Of a DNA stretch of 64,000 nucleotides, positions 1 to 8,461 are shown piece after piece; positions within the stretch are counted from its first letter, which is position 1, and each line of letters begins with the position of its first letter. Both the position numbers and the translations under genes were made by a program. This stretch comes from Jiulongibacter sediminis (GTDB taxonomy: Bacteria; Bacteroidota; Bacteroidia; Cytophagales; Spirosomataceae): the NCBI RefSeq assembly GCF_001306455.1, contig NZ_LGTQ01000015.1:62001-126000 (forward strand), in the 5' to 3' direction. A model generated the notes under the pieces. It had not been told where the DNA came from and did not search any database. It saw only the letters and a program-made list of their open reading frames with translations.

Positions 1-386
1 TTGGCGGTTTAAACAAAACTGCTCCGGCTTTGAGTATTTTCTTCATGATTATTCTGCTGGGTAGTGTGGCACTACCATTGACCAATGGTTTCGTTGGTGA
101 ATTTTTGATGCTGAAAGGTCTTTTTGAGAAACATCAGCTCTTGGGTATCATTGCAGGTTTGAGTATTATCCTCGGGGCAGTGTATATGCTTCGTCTTTTC
201 CAGAAAACCATGTTTGGTGAAAGCAATGAACTCACCGAATCAGTAGAAGATGTAAGTGGAATCGAAAAGCTGACGCTGGCCATCATTTCAGGTCTGGTAA
301 TTCTTATGGGTGTGTTCCCGAATGTTTTATTGAAAGTTTCAGAACCTGCCTCTGAAGCTCTTTTAAACCTATTGGCCAAGATATAA
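1..386 (+). CDS. nuoM: NADH-quinone oxidoreductase subunit M, C-terminal fragment
   Basis: This is the 3' end of a proton-pumping membrane subunit of respiratory complex I; the gene begins outside the window. The reading frame is open from base 3 and starts G-G-L-N-K-T-A-P-A-L, matching the conserved GGL..K.AP segment of NuoM before a late transmembrane helix. A TTG at 30 is only an internal Leu codon. About three hydrophobic helices follow, with the usual LPLTNGFVGEF segment between them. The stop lies 4 nt before nuoN, the normal nuo order, so the two are co-transcribed. The family identity is clear from the sequence and from its neighbour; only the last ~127 residues are visible. Confidence 0.93.
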   Translation, partial: GGLNKTAPALSIFFMIILLGSVALPLTNGFVGEFLMLKGLFEKHQLLGIIAGLSIILGAVYMLRLFQKTMFGESNELTESVEDVSGIEKLTLAIISGLVILMGVFPNVLLKVSEPASEALLNLLAKI

Positions 387-390
387 AATT

Positions 391-1770
391 ATGTATCCGA
401 TAATATCACTTTCTGTAACCGGCCTTCTGACACTTTTTCTTGGTTTCTCTGAGAACAAGAAAATTGTATTCCCGGCCAGCATCGCCTTTTTGTTGATTGC
501 TTTGGCTACGGCTTTTATTGACTGGAACGCCCCTGGTTTTTATTTCAATGATATGCTTCAGGTGAACAATACCAGTATTGTTTTCTGGGCTATATTGATC
601 ATTTCGGCTATTTTGATCATGGGCTTCTCAGAAGGCTTTGAGCGTTTTGAGTTTGCTCAGCCGGCAGAGTATTTCGCTATCGTTCAGTTTTCTTTAGTTG
701 GAGCTATCATGATGGTTTCTTTTAAAAACCTCATTATGCTTTTTCTTGGAATCGAGATTCTCTCGGTTGCCATGTACGTTTTAACGGGTGCAGATAAAAG
801 AAATATCAGAGGTAATGAAGCTGCTTTGAAGTACTTTCTAATGGGAGCTTTTGCAACGGGTATTCTGCTTTTTGGAATGGCCATGTTTTACGGAGCAACG
901 GGTACTTTCAATATCGGTTCAGGCGTTTTCATCGGTGGAGACAACTCTTTCTTTTTGTGGATTGGTTGTACGTTTATGTTGATTGGTATGCTGTTTAAAG
1001 TAGCTGCGGCACCTTTCCACCTCTGGACACCCGATGTTTACGAAGGTGCACCTACCATCTTTACAGCCTATATGTCAACCATTGTGAAGACGGCTGGTTT
1101 TGTAGCTCTTTTCAAAGTTTTGAGTACAACCTTCTCAGGTCTTCAGGACTTCTGGTGGATCATGATTGCCGTTTTGGTTACCCTTTCATTAATGATTGGA
1201 AACATCGGAGCGGTATCTCAAAACAGCTTCAAAAGGCTGATGGCTTACTCGAGTATTTCTCATGCCGGTTTTATGCTTCTGGCTCTTCTCGGAGATCATG
1301 AAAATGCTCTGGGCTCTATCATGTTCTATTCTGTGGTATATACTTTGGCTACGATTTCTGCTTTTGGTGTACTTATGGTAGTTTCAAAAGAACGAATTGA
1401 GAAAGGAAGGGTTTATGAGCAAAACGACCTCTTTAAAGGACTGGCTCAGAACAATGGTTTTTTGGCTACTGTTCTAATCATCGCCATGCTTTCCTTAGCT
1501 GGTATTCCACTGACTGGTGGTTTTTGGGGGAAATTCTTTGTTTTCAGAGATGCGGCCTCTTCAGGATTATTCTGGGTAATTATCATGGCGGTGCTGATGT
1601 CCGCTATAGCCATCTATTATTATTTCAAGCCGGTACTGCTGAGTATGTCAAAGAAGACCAGTCTTGAAAGTATTACAATTAATCCGCTTGCTAAGTTTAT
1701 ATTTGCCATTACCACATTTGGTACGATTGTTCTTGGAATATTTCCATGGATACTTCGTTCTCTATTTTAA
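391..1770 (+). CDS. nuoN: NADH-quinone oxidoreductase subunit N
   Basis: Antiporter-like membrane subunit of complex I, which couples NADH oxidation by quinone to proton translocation in the cytoplasmic membrane. The 459-residue product is almost all transmembrane helix (about 13-14), normal for NuoN. Visible family landmarks are the FKVAAAPFHLWTPDVYEGAPT stretch with its conserved Lys and His in the proton path, the QNSFKRLMAYSSISHAGF stretch, and the late GIPLTGGFWGKFFVF segment with another conserved Lys. It starts 4 nt after nuoM and its 3' end overlaps the next gene by 25 nt. It is the last nuo gene here, as is usual. Nothing looks degraded. Confidence 0.96.
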   Translation: MYPIISLSVTGLLTLFLGFSENKKIVFPASIAFLLIALATAFIDWNAPGFYFNDMLQVNNTSIVFWAILIISAILIMGFSEGFERFEFAQPAEYFAIVQFSLVGAIMMVSFKNLIMLFLGIEILSVAMYVLTGADKRNIRGNEAALKYFLMGAFATGILLFGMAMFYGATGTFNIGSGVFIGGDNSFFLWIGCTFMLIGMLFKVAAAPFHLWTPDVYEGAPTIFTAYMSTIVKTAGFVALFKVLSTTFSGLQDFWWIMIAVLVTLSLMIGNIGAVSQNSFKRLMAYSSISHAGFMLLALLGDHENALGSIMFYSVVYTLATISAFGVLMVVSKERIEKGRVYEQNDLFKGLAQNNGFLATVLIIAMLSLAGIPLTGGFWGKFFVFRDAASSGLFWVIIMAVLMSAIAIYYYFKPVLLSMSKKTSLESITINPLAKFIFAITTFGTIVLGIFPWILRSLF

Positions 1771-2276
1771 ATGGCTATTTGGGAAATCTAACCAGGCATA
1801 TCACTAAGAAAGAAATTGGCGGATTTATAAAATTCTTCATGACTGGCGTTTTAGGAGCCATTGTCAATTTCCTTTCACAAATTCCTTTAAAGACAATGTT
1901 TGTCAATTTTGGAATGAATGACAATAAGGCCTTTGCCTGGTCTGTTTTCTGGGCCTATATGATTGCTACGGCTGTAAGCTTTATTCCTGCAAAAATCTGG
2001 GCTTTTTCAGCCAAGTCTACTGGCAATACCCGCCGCGAGTGGTTAAAGTTTTTCATTATTGCCACGCTAGCACTTGGTGTACAGGAGGTTGTTTCCATTC
2101 TGGTAAGAAACCAGATTGCTAACGTTTACTTTACTGATTACAGCGAATTCATCAGAGATAAAGGCTCTCACTTAGCTGGTATGGCTTGCAGCTTTATTGC
2201 TAACTTTTTCGGTCACAGACTCTTCACCTTCAGAAGTACCGGATTGTACGATAAAATGAAGACTCAACAAAACTGA
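1746..2276 (+). CDS. GtrA-family membrane protein
   Basis: A 176-residue protein with four predicted transmembrane helices: about residues 28-46, 62-82, 97-115 and 142-160. The order and spacing, with FIKFFMTGVLGAIVNF in the first helix and FIANFFGHRLFTF at the end, fit the GtrA-like family (PF04138). GtrA proteins are linked to moving undecaprenyl-phosphate-linked sugars in cell-envelope polysaccharide synthesis; no glycosyltransferase partner is nearby, so the substrate is unknown. The ATG at 1746 lies inside nuoN and gives a 25-nt overlap, implying translational coupling to the nuo operon. The ATG directly after the nuoN stop is in another frame and ends after six codons, so it is not the start. 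Confidence 0.75.
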   Translation: MDTSFSILNGYLGNLTRHITKKEIGGFIKFFMTGVLGAIVNFLSQIPLKTMFVNFGMNDNKAFAWSVFWAYMIATAVSFIPAKIWAFSAKSTGNTRREWLKFFIIATLALGVQEVVSILVRNQIANVYFTDYSEFIRDKGSHLAGMACSFIANFFGHRLFTFRSTGLYDKMKTQQN

Positions 2277-2409
2277 TATTCATTTAAGTCGATTAACTTG
2301 TACTTTTTACAGATTTTAAGGAAATTTTAATTTTTTCTTGATCTTTCGCTTGCAGGATTTAAAAATTTAAGAAAATTTTAAGCTTTCAAACTTTAATCAT
2401 CATATTCAA

Positions 2410-2613
2410 ATGAAAAAATTAATCGCTGTTATCCTTCTTGCCGGTATGGCTTCTTTCACTGCTTGTTCATCTGCTACTGAAGAAACTGAAGAGGCTGCTG
2501 CTGTTGTAGAAGACGCTGCTGAAGAAACTATGGAAGCTGCTGAAGCTGTAGTTGATTCTGCTTCTGCTACTATGGAAGATGCTGCTGAGTCAGTTGAAGA
2601 AGTAGCTGAGTAA
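2410..2613 (+). CDS. Glu/Ala-rich small lipoprotein
   Basis: A 67-residue protein with a lipoprotein signal (MKKLIAVILLAGMASFTAC, lipidated Cys near residue 19). The remaining ~48 residues consist almost only of Glu, Ala, Val, Asp, Ser, Thr and Met, with no aromatic or basic residue. The pattern (EDAAEETMEAAEAVV, then MEDAAESVEEVAE) suggests an acidic amphipathic helix or short coiled coil tethered to a membrane. No known family is recognised. Its leader (2277-2409) is AT-rich, and a strong terminator follows at 2638-2670, so it is probably a single-gene transcript. Small, heavily charged lipoproteins of this size are common in Bacteroidota and often abundant; that general role is inference. 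Confidence 0.8.
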   Translation: MKKLIAVILLAGMASFTACSSATEETEEAAAVVEDAAEETMEAAEAVVDSASATMEDAAESVEEVAE

Positions 2614-2637
2614 TCAGTAACCAAATTATACGAGAGA

Positions 2638-2670
2638 AGCCTTTCCTGATTTTCAGGAAGGGCTTTTTTT
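2638..2670 (+). terminator. Rho-independent terminator after the small lipoprotein
   Basis: A 12-bp stem (AGCCTTTCCTGA / TCAGGAAGGGCT, one G-U pair) with a TTT loop, followed by six T. It ends the transcript of the small lipoprotein at 2410-2613. Confidence 0.9.
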
Positions 2671-3113
2671 ATGGGAAAAGTTCTAAAATAGTCAGCGTTC
2701 AGGTGCTTTTAAATTTAAACCGGCCAATCCTTATAAAGTACAGTTGTAATGGTCAGCAGTATTTGGGTTGATCTCTAAGAGTAAGTTAAACCGAGTATTA
2801 TTTCCTTGTAAAATCTTCAAAAAAAACCTTGGATGTACGGGAGCTATGGTTTCTCTTTAATAGCTTTATCAGGTCTCATCAAAGCCGTAAAGTCCAAAAT
2901 TTGTTTTACAATCTGATTTGAATATTCTCTCAAATCAGATTGTCTTCAAAAAAAAATCTAAAACCGTGATCTCTTTTTTATTACCAGACGTACATAAACA
3001 GATTTTGAAAATCAACACAAATTATGAAAAGCAAATCCCGGTTTACTTAAGGGTTAGCGGGACAAAATGACGGACAAAAGTTTTATTTATATAAACTCAA
3101 AACTGAATAGATT
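2671..3113 (+). other. Long non-coding gap upstream of an ECF sigma gene
   Basis: About 440 bases with no convincing ORF. The visible features are a perfect 14-bp inverted repeat (2908-2943, listed separately), an A-run at 2948-2956 and an AT-rich stretch just before the sigma gene (3082-3098). No tRNA-like or riboswitch-like fold was recognised. Part of it is presumably the promoter and leader of the sigma/anti-sigma operon. Confidence 0.5.
2908..2943. promoter_or_regulatory. Perfect 14-bp inverted repeat upstream of sigma gene
   Basis: Arms ACAATCTGATTTGA and TCAAATCAGATTGT are exact reverse complements around an 8-nt spacer. The repeat is not followed by a T-run on either strand, so it is not a terminator. 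Its place about 170 bp before the ECF sigma start suggests an operator or a hairpin in a long leader; this is inference. Confidence 0.5.
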
Positions 3114-3659
3114 TTGGCTACAAAAACAAACAGATATTCAGAAGAAGAACAACTGGTTTATGCGTTGAAGAGAAATCAGCGATCGGCCTTTGATTATCTT
3201 TATGATAATTACTCTGGTGCCTTATTTGGTGTCATATCAAGAGTAATAAAAGATGAAGAAAAAGCGGCTGATTTAATGCAGGATGTTTTTCTGAAGATAT
3301 GGAAAAAAATAGGCGACTATGAACCCGGGAGAGGGCGATTGTTCACCTGGATGATGAACATTGCCCGGAATGCGTCAATAGACCTGTACCGAAAAGAAAA
3401 AAACAAGTACATGGTGGATATTGACGATCAGGTGGGAGTGGTAGATGCCAATAACCAAGATGAAATGAACGTAAACACTATGGACCTGAGGGGAATAGTT
3501 GACAAGCTAAGGCCCGAAAGGAAAATACTGCTGGATTTGGTTTACCTTCAAGGGTTTACCCAGCAGGAGGCCGCCGAAAAGCTCAATATTCCATTGGGTA
3601 CGGCCAAATCGAGAATAAGAACCGCATTAAAGGACCTTAAACTTTATTACGCAGCATGA
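3114..3659 (+). CDS. ECF-type RNA polymerase sigma factor
   Basis: A 181-residue alternative sigma factor that directs RNA polymerase to promoters of an extracytoplasmic-function regulon. Region 2 is seen at about residues 26-95 (YDNYSGALFGVISR, then DLMQDVFLKIWKKI and FTWMMNIARNASIDLYR). Region 4 is the helix-turn-helix at about 133-178 (FTQQEAAEKLNIPLGTAKSRI). In frame, a TAG lies two codons before the TTG at 3114, so TTG is the likely start; no ATG is available before region 2. The stop overlaps the next gene's ATG by 4 nt (ATGA), and that gene encodes an anti-sigma factor, the classic paired layout. Its own promoter probably lies in the long upstream gap. Confidence 0.93.
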   Translation: MATKTNRYSEEEQLVYALKRNQRSAFDYLYDNYSGALFGVISRVIKDEEKAADLMQDVFLKIWKKIGDYEPGRGRLFTWMMNIARNASIDLYRKEKNKYMVDIDDQVGVVDANNQDEMNVNTMDLRGIVDKLRPERKILLDLVYLQGFTQQEAAEKLNIPLGTAKSRIRTALKDLKLYYAA

Positions 3660-4447
3660 ATATTCAGGAATACATAGAAACATCAGGTCTGCTGGAAGAA
3701 TATGTTTTAGGAACCCTTTCAGAGACCGAAGCACAGGGTATGGAGTGTTTGGCAAAGACCTACCCTGAGATAAAACAAGAAATAACCGTGTTACAGGAAT
3801 CATTAGGAAAATATGCCAGTCTTTATGAGAAACAGCCCCCGGCTGATCTTAAAGAAAGGATATTTGATCAGATGACTTTTGCCGAGGAAGAAGAACTTGA
3901 GATTACTGAGGAAGAATCACCGGAAGAGACGCCCGAAGCAAGAGTAATACCGATGTGGAGCAAGCTCTCGCTGGCTGCCTCGGTAGCTTTAGTGGCTGTT
4001 TCGGGTTGGCTTTATTCAGAAAATAAAAATCTGGAAAACAGAGAGAATGAATTAGCGACCAGAATAGAGACTTTAGAGGAGGCAAGTAATATGTCAAGTG
4101 AGTTACTGGCAAGTTTTCAGAACCCTACGAATAAAGTGGTGAAGCTATCAGGAACGGAGAAAAAACCGGACGCTGCCGTGACCGTTTTCTGGAACCAGGA
4201 AGATAATTCGGTACAGCTTGCTGTTAATAATCTACCGAAACCTGCTGAGGGTAAACAGTATCAGCTGTGGATTATCGGAGAAAACGGACCGGAAGACATG
4301 GGGATGTTAGATAACAACTTTGAGGATAGGTTGCTTTCTATGAAAGCAGTAAGTGGTAAGCCAAGTGCTTTTGCCATTACACTCGAAAAAGAAGGGGGCG
4401 TTCCCAGCCCAACACTGGAAGAACTTTACGTGATCGGAAACGTATAG
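3656..4447 (+). CDS. RskA-like transmembrane anti-sigma factor
   Basis: Membrane anti-sigma factor expected to hold the upstream ECF sigma factor until an envelope signal frees it. The 263 residues show a cytoplasmic N-terminal domain (about 1-95) ending in an acidic stretch, one transmembrane helix at about 103-120 (LSLAASVALVAVSGWLY), a short coiled coil (about 121-150), and a periplasmic C-terminal domain with the RskA signature AEGKQYQLWIIG...PEDMG (PF10099-like). I see no zinc-binding HxxxCxxC motif in the N-terminal part. It is translationally coupled to the sigma gene by a 4-nt overlap and followed by a terminator at 4529-4557. The signal it senses cannot be read from sequence. Confidence 0.9.
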   Translation: MNIQEYIETSGLLEEYVLGTLSETEAQGMECLAKTYPEIKQEITVLQESLGKYASLYEKQPPADLKERIFDQMTFAEEEELEITEEESPEETPEARVIPMWSKLSLAASVALVAVSGWLYSENKNLENRENELATRIETLEEASNMSSELLASFQNPTNKVVKLSGTEKKPDAAVTVFWNQEDNSVQLAVNNLPKPAEGKQYQLWIIGENGPEDMGMLDNNFEDRLLSMKAVSGKPSAFAITLEKEGGVPSPTLEELYVIGNV

Positions 4448-4528
4448 TTTTTTGTAGCCGGATTTTCATAGTCCAAACGCCAATGGGCTCCCGAAAGGGG
4501 GCTTTTGGTGTTTGAGAAGATAGAATTG

Positions 4529-4557
4529 AAAACGTGGTCTTTTGATCACGTTTTTTT
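4529..4557 (+). terminator. Terminator of the sigma/anti-sigma operon
   Basis: Stem AACGTGGTC / GATCACGTT (one G-U pair) around TTTT, running into seven T. A second, weaker hairpin (GCTCCC-GAAA-GGGGGC) lies just before it at about 4487-4502. Confidence 0.8.
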
Positions 4558-4621
4558 GTGTTTAGACTTTGGCAGGGCTGTTTATTATGACTAACATTGA
4601 GAAACACATAATTTTAATACG

Positions 4622-5710
4622 TTGGCAAAGTCTTTATCAATTCTAATCCTCACTCTGGCTTCAATTACTTTAAATGCTCAATCTCAGACAGTTCCCGTTT
4701 TGGCAGCAGAAATTGTTGGTAATATTACCGATGATTCTCTTCAGGTAAGAGCCTTATATGAATGGATTACTGACAATATCGAATATGATACCAAACTCTA
4801 TAAAAAGGCAGGCCGTAGAAATGTTGAAGAGTTTGTAGAAATGCAGCAGCCAGATGTGGTTTTGAGAGACAGAAAGGCCGTATGCATGGGCTATTCCATA
4901 CTTTTTACTGAACTCTGCAAGGCCATTGATGTTCCCGTCGAAACGGTTCCGGGGTATTCTAAGAGTGTTGACCCATCATCCGGCAGACATCATGTTTCAG
5001 ACATGCTTCATTCTTGGAATGCAGTAAAGGTGAATGAAAAATGGTATCTGCTGGATCTTACCTGGAGTGCTGGTTATGTAGAATATGACAAACTGAAATT
5101 TCATAAAAGACGAAATGAAGACTATTATTTGTCTGATGGAGAGAGTTTTATTGGGAGGCATTTACCTTTTGATCCGGTATGGCAACTCATGGATTATCCT
5201 CTAACACAACGGGAGTTCAGATTGTATCAGGAGATGCCACCTCAAAGAAATGAAGCCAGGAATTTCAATTATAAGGATACCTTAGAGTTGCACTTTATTA
5301 TTAAGCCGGAGATTCGAAAAATTCTGGCCTACGAAAGAGCAATTGCCTTTGACCCCAGCCTTGATATGGCCAAATCTTCATTAGGGTATCACTTCATGAA
5401 AGAGGGATTAAATTATCTCAATCAGATCGGAGAGAAGACGGCAATATTTCAGGAAATCAAAAAGCCGGAAGATGAAATTAAGGCTATTGCTTTAAAAGAG
5501 GAGCTCCTGGAAATGTTTGAAATTTCTGAGAAAAATCTACTAAAGTCGAGGTACTACTACTCCAAAATTCCAACCAGTTCACCTTTCGGGTCTATAGCCT
5601 CCGTGCAGAAAAATAACATCACCAATAATCTGAATTCTTTGGCTTCAAACAGGTCAAATTTGATGAGGTTTATTCAGAGTCTTGAGAAAAGACAACTTAG
5701 AAGAAGGTAG
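4622..5710 (+). CDS. Secreted transglutaminase-like (papain-fold) protein
   Basis: A 362-residue protein with a signal peptide (MAKSLSILILTLASITLNAQ) and a transglutaminase-like core. The presumed catalytic triad is visible: Cys88 in KAVCMGYS, His130 in MLHSWNAV and Asp145 in WYLLDLTWSAG, spaced as in the TgpA/YebA-type transglutaminase superfamily. Bacterial members act as peptidases or amidases on proteins or peptidoglycan-like substrates in the periplasm; the exact substrate here is unknown. The C-terminal ~170 residues are helical and charged with no recognised domain. Translation appears to start at TTG 4622, since an in-frame TGA lies at 4598 and no ATG precedes the signal peptide. It stands alone between a terminator and the next operon. 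Confidence 0.82.
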   Translation: MAKSLSILILTLASITLNAQSQTVPVLAAEIVGNITDDSLQVRALYEWITDNIEYDTKLYKKAGRRNVEEFVEMQQPDVVLRDRKAVCMGYSILFTELCKAIDVPVETVPGYSKSVDPSSGRHHVSDMLHSWNAVKVNEKWYLLDLTWSAGYVEYDKLKFHKRRNEDYYLSDGESFIGRHLPFDPVWQLMDYPLTQREFRLYQEMPPQRNEARNFNYKDTLELHFIIKPEIRKILAYERAIAFDPSLDMAKSSLGYHFMKEGLNYLNQIGEKTAIFQEIKKPEDEIKAIALKEELLEMFEISEKNLLKSRYYYSKIPTSSPFGSIASVQKNNITNNLNSLASNRSNLMRFIQSLEKRQLRRR

Positions 5711-5841
5711 TGTAAAGTCTTCAAAAACAATTAGTTATAAACTTTTTATTGGGTTAAATTGATAGATTAAATAAAAATTTGATCCAAAAAGCCGTGTCAG
5801 CTCGTACCTAGACCGAATTCATTAATTAAAACAAAAAAATT

Positions 5842-6492
5842 ATGAAAAAGTCTATGAAATTTCTAGCTGTTGCGGCCTTAGCTGCTGTCGGGTTTGGCAT
5901 TATAGCAGCAGACCACATTGATGCTCCGGCCGTACAGGGTACCACCGCAGACATCACAGATTATTACGCCTTTCAAGGGGAAAACACCAGTAATCTGGTC
6001 TTTGTAGCTAACGTCCAGGGATTGTTGAGTCCGTCTGCTACCGGTTCTGCCAGTTTCGACGAAAATGTCATGGTGGAGTTTAACATTGATAACACCGGAG
6101 ACAATGTCGAGGATTTAGTAATTCAGGCAATCCCAAGAGATGGTAAAATGTACTTCTTCGGGCCGGTAGCTCCCGGTACACCTGGTGCCACCAGCATGGT
6201 TCAGGAAAACGCCACCAATACGGTATCTGTTGATATCACTCCTTACGGAAGTAATGCTATTACTGCATCTAACAATGGGATGATGGCTTTTGCAGGTCCG
6301 CGTGACGATCCGTTCTTCTTTGACTTTGGTAAGTTCACTGATATTCTGGCAGGTAACGCTACAGGGTTTGATGCCAATGGCACGGATACTTTTGCCGGCT
6401 CTAATGTGATGTCAGTGGTTATAGAAGTACCAAAATCCAGCCTTGGAGGTTCAGGAACGTTGAATACCTGGGTAGAAGCGAAGAAGAAATAA
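5842..6492 (+). CDS. Exported DUF4331-family protein, N-terminal half
   Basis: A 216-residue protein with a signal peptide (about residues 1-24); the mature part begins DHIDAPAVQ, followed by DITDYYAFQ. These are N-terminal hallmarks of DUF4331 proteins (PF14224), which are exported and of unknown function. Full DUF4331 domains are usually longer than this; the typical C-terminal motifs are absent here but appear in the next gene, which suggests a domain split across two exported polypeptides. The gene starts the operon 5842-10666 (gaps of 31, 85 and 11 nt) with a lipoprotein, a TPR lipoprotein and a TonB receptor. A binding or carrier role at the cell surface is inference from these neighbours. 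Confidence 0.75.
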   Translation: MKKSMKFLAVAALAAVGFGIIAADHIDAPAVQGTTADITDYYAFQGENTSNLVFVANVQGLLSPSATGSASFDENVMVEFNIDNTGDNVEDLVIQAIPRDGKMYFFGPVAPGTPGATSMVQENATNTVSVDITPYGSNAITASNNGMMAFAGPRDDPFFFDFGKFTDILAGNATGFDANGTDTFAGSNVMSVVIEVPKSSLGGSGTLNTWVEAKKK

Positions 6493-6523
6493 TTGAATCA
6501 AAAACATTTAAAAGAGATATAAA

Positions 6524-7087
6524 ATGAAAAAGTTAATAAGAAACATTTTAGGCCTTGCCCTTCTGGCCACCATGGGATTAACCAGCTGCGATAAAGATGA
6601 TAACATGATGAACCCTGTTGATAATGGTCCGGATTTCAGTGGCACCTATATGACAGCAGATCAAATGGGCCGTCCGGCTATCAATACGGTTTTTGTGCCG
6701 TCTGGCATGAAAGACAATTTTAACGTAACGCCTCCATCGCAAATGGGAGCCATGTACGCTTCAGCTTTTGCTGATGGTCTGCGAGCACTAAGCCCGGCCT
6801 ACGCTAACCCGGGGGATGCCAATGCTCTTGGTTTGGATGCAGACACTTTTGGTTCAGTATTAGCCACAGATATTCTAACTGTATCTACTACAGGTACAAC
6901 TACCTTCTACGACGGTACAAATGTACTAACCGGGCGTAATCTTGCGGATGATGTGATCACGGTGGAGTTACTACTAATTTTTGGAGGTGAAGATTTCTCT
7001 GAAAATCCGGGATTGACAGACGACAATGTTAACGCGAACGACAAAGCCTTTGATACTTCATTCCCATATCTGGCGAGTCCATGGTAA
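6524..7087 (+). CDS. DUF4331-like lipoprotein, C-terminal half
   Basis: A 187-residue lipoprotein (lipobox LTSC, Cys22, then an acidic linker DKDDN). The C-terminal part carries GRNLADDVITVEL, then NDKAFDTSFPYLASPW, which resemble the C-terminal motifs of DUF4331 domains (GR.L.DDV and FPYLA.P). It therefore looks like the complement of the preceding exported protein, now anchored to a membrane by lipid. The gene is 31 nt downstream of its partner and is followed by a strong hairpin at 7118-7148, so distal genes may be expressed at a lower level. The function is unknown; assembly with the first protein as a two-chain domain is a testable inference. Confidence 0.65.
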   Translation: MKKLIRNILGLALLATMGLTSCDKDDNMMNPVDNGPDFSGTYMTADQMGRPAINTVFVPSGMKDNFNVTPPSQMGAMYASAFADGLRALSPAYANPGDANALGLDADTFGSVLATDILTVSTTGTTTFYDGTNVLTGRNLADDVITVELLLIFGGEDFSENPGLTDDNVNANDKAFDTSFPYLASPW

Positions 7088-7117
7088 TTAATCAAAGCTA
7101 ATCTAAAGATTGCTACA

Positions 7118-7148
7118 GGGGTGGGTGTATCATCCACCCCTTTTTTTT
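7118..7148 (+). terminator. Intra-operon terminator or attenuator
   Basis: Stem GGGGTGG / CCACCCC with a 9-nt loop, followed by eight T. It separates the DUF4331 pair from the TPR/TonB genes and probably reduces read-through rather than ending the unit completely. Confidence 0.8.
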
Positions 7149-7172
7149 CTCAAACCTATCAACAATACGATT

Positions 7173-8450
7173 ATGAACCGGCTATACATGATTCTGTTGA
7201 GTGCTATTGCTTTGTCTTGTGCCTCACCAGAGAAACCAATTACAAATCCTGACGACTACAGTCAATACCTGAATACCTCAGGTGAAAATGAAAAAATCAA
7301 ACTGGCAGAAGAAGAACTTACTTTCTGGTCAGATAAATTCAGTGAATCTCCCAATCAGTATGCATATCTGAGTAAAATGGCTGCAGCCAATAATCTGCTT
7401 TTTGATATAACAGGAGATATAAAATACCTCAATAATGCTCGCCAAAACCTGCAAATGGCTGTTGACAAAACCGGCGAATCCAGTGCACCATTGTATCGGG
7501 CATTAGCTAAAACGTACATTACTCACCACCAATTCAGAGAAGCAAACGACTGTTTGATAAAAGCCGATTCTTTGGGAGAAGGGCATGAAGCAACGCAAAA
7601 AATGCTTTTTGATGTAAAAATGGAGCTTGGTGAATACGATGAGGCCAAAAGATTACTCAAAAGCTTTCAAAGCGAAGACGATTTTCATTACCTGATCAGA
7701 TATTCCAAATGGCTTGATTATCAGGGAAACACCGAGGCTGCTGTTGCCCAGTTAGAACTGGCGAAAGCGAAAGCTGAATTGATGAAAAATGAAGGCCTCA
7801 GACTTTGGATTTATTCAAATCTCGGAGATTTTTACGGGCATATTGGCAAAATCGAGAAGTCATATGAACATTACTTAAAGACTTTAGAAATTGATCCTCA
7901 TTACCATTACGCCCTCAAAGGTATCGCCTGGATTAACTTCTCACATGAAAAAAACACAGCAGAAGCCAGCCGGATTCTCGCTGCTTTGGAACAGGCTCAC
8001 CCGGTGCCTGATTATCTGCTGCTAAGGTCAGAAATTGCTGATTTTAATGGAGATATAGAGCAAAAGGAAGATCTGGAGAAAACCTTTATTCAGCTAGCTT
8101 CAAATCCTGCCTACGGAGATATGTATAACGCCTATCTGGTTTCTTTAATGGAGACCAACCCGGCTAAAGCACTCGAATTGGCTCATCGTGAAGTTATTAA
8201 CCGACCAACGCCTCAGTCTTACCAGTTGCTGGCATCAGCCTATCTTTTGAATGATCAAAAAGAAAAGGCTCTGAACGTGGCAGAGAAGGAAGTGTTAGAA
8301 AAAACCTACGAGCCCAAGAGTCTATTGGCTGTGGCAGAAATTTATGCAGCTAACGGAAAAACCGCCAAGGTAGCTGAACTCAAAAAAGAGCTGATGAATG
8401 CCGCCTATGAGTTGGGGCCCGTGGTTGTAAGAAGGGTGAATCAATTTTAA
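7173..8450 (+). CDS. TPR-repeat lipoprotein
   Basis: A 425-residue lipoprotein: MNRLYMILLSAIALSC with the lipid-accepting Cys at about residue 16, then degenerate tetratricopeptide repeats across most of the length. The clearest repeat is LGDFYGHIGKIEKSYEHYLKTLEIDPHYHYAL near the middle; a final one includes LASAYLLNDQKEKALNVAEKE. TPR arrays bind partner proteins, so this is probably a periplasmic scaffold for the system formed by its neighbours. An upstream in-frame ATG at 7110 lies before and through the terminator hairpin; the ATG at 7173 directly precedes the signal peptide and is chosen. It ends 11 nt before the TonB receptor gene. Confidence 0.82.
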   Translation: MNRLYMILLSAIALSCASPEKPITNPDDYSQYLNTSGENEKIKLAEEELTFWSDKFSESPNQYAYLSKMAAANNLLFDITGDIKYLNNARQNLQMAVDKTGESSAPLYRALAKTYITHHQFREANDCLIKADSLGEGHEATQKMLFDVKMELGEYDEAKRLLKSFQSEDDFHYLIRYSKWLDYQGNTEAAVAQLELAKAKAELMKNEGLRLWIYSNLGDFYGHIGKIEKSYEHYLKTLEIDPHYHYALKGIAWINFSHEKNTAEASRILAALEQAHPVPDYLLLRSEIADFNGDIEQKEDLEKTFIQLASNPAYGDMYNAYLVSLMETNPAKALELAHREVINRPTPQSYQLLASAYLLNDQKEKALNVAEKEVLEKTYEPKSLLAVAEIYAANGKTAKVAELKKELMNAAYELGPVVVRRVNQF

Positions 8451-8461
8451 ACAGAATCCAT

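Noticed and set aside
2406-2624. Long open frame antisense to the Glu/Ala-rich lipoprotein gene
   Set aside because: It is a mirror of GCT/GAA-rich codons on the plus strand; the plus-strand ORF has a lipobox and a terminator, and the antisense product (Ser/Ala-rich) has no start context.
2671-3113. tRNA, riboswitch or CRISPR in the longest gene-free stretch
   Set aside because: No cloverleaf, no repeat-spacer array and no known aptamer core could be recognised; only one inverted repeat is present.
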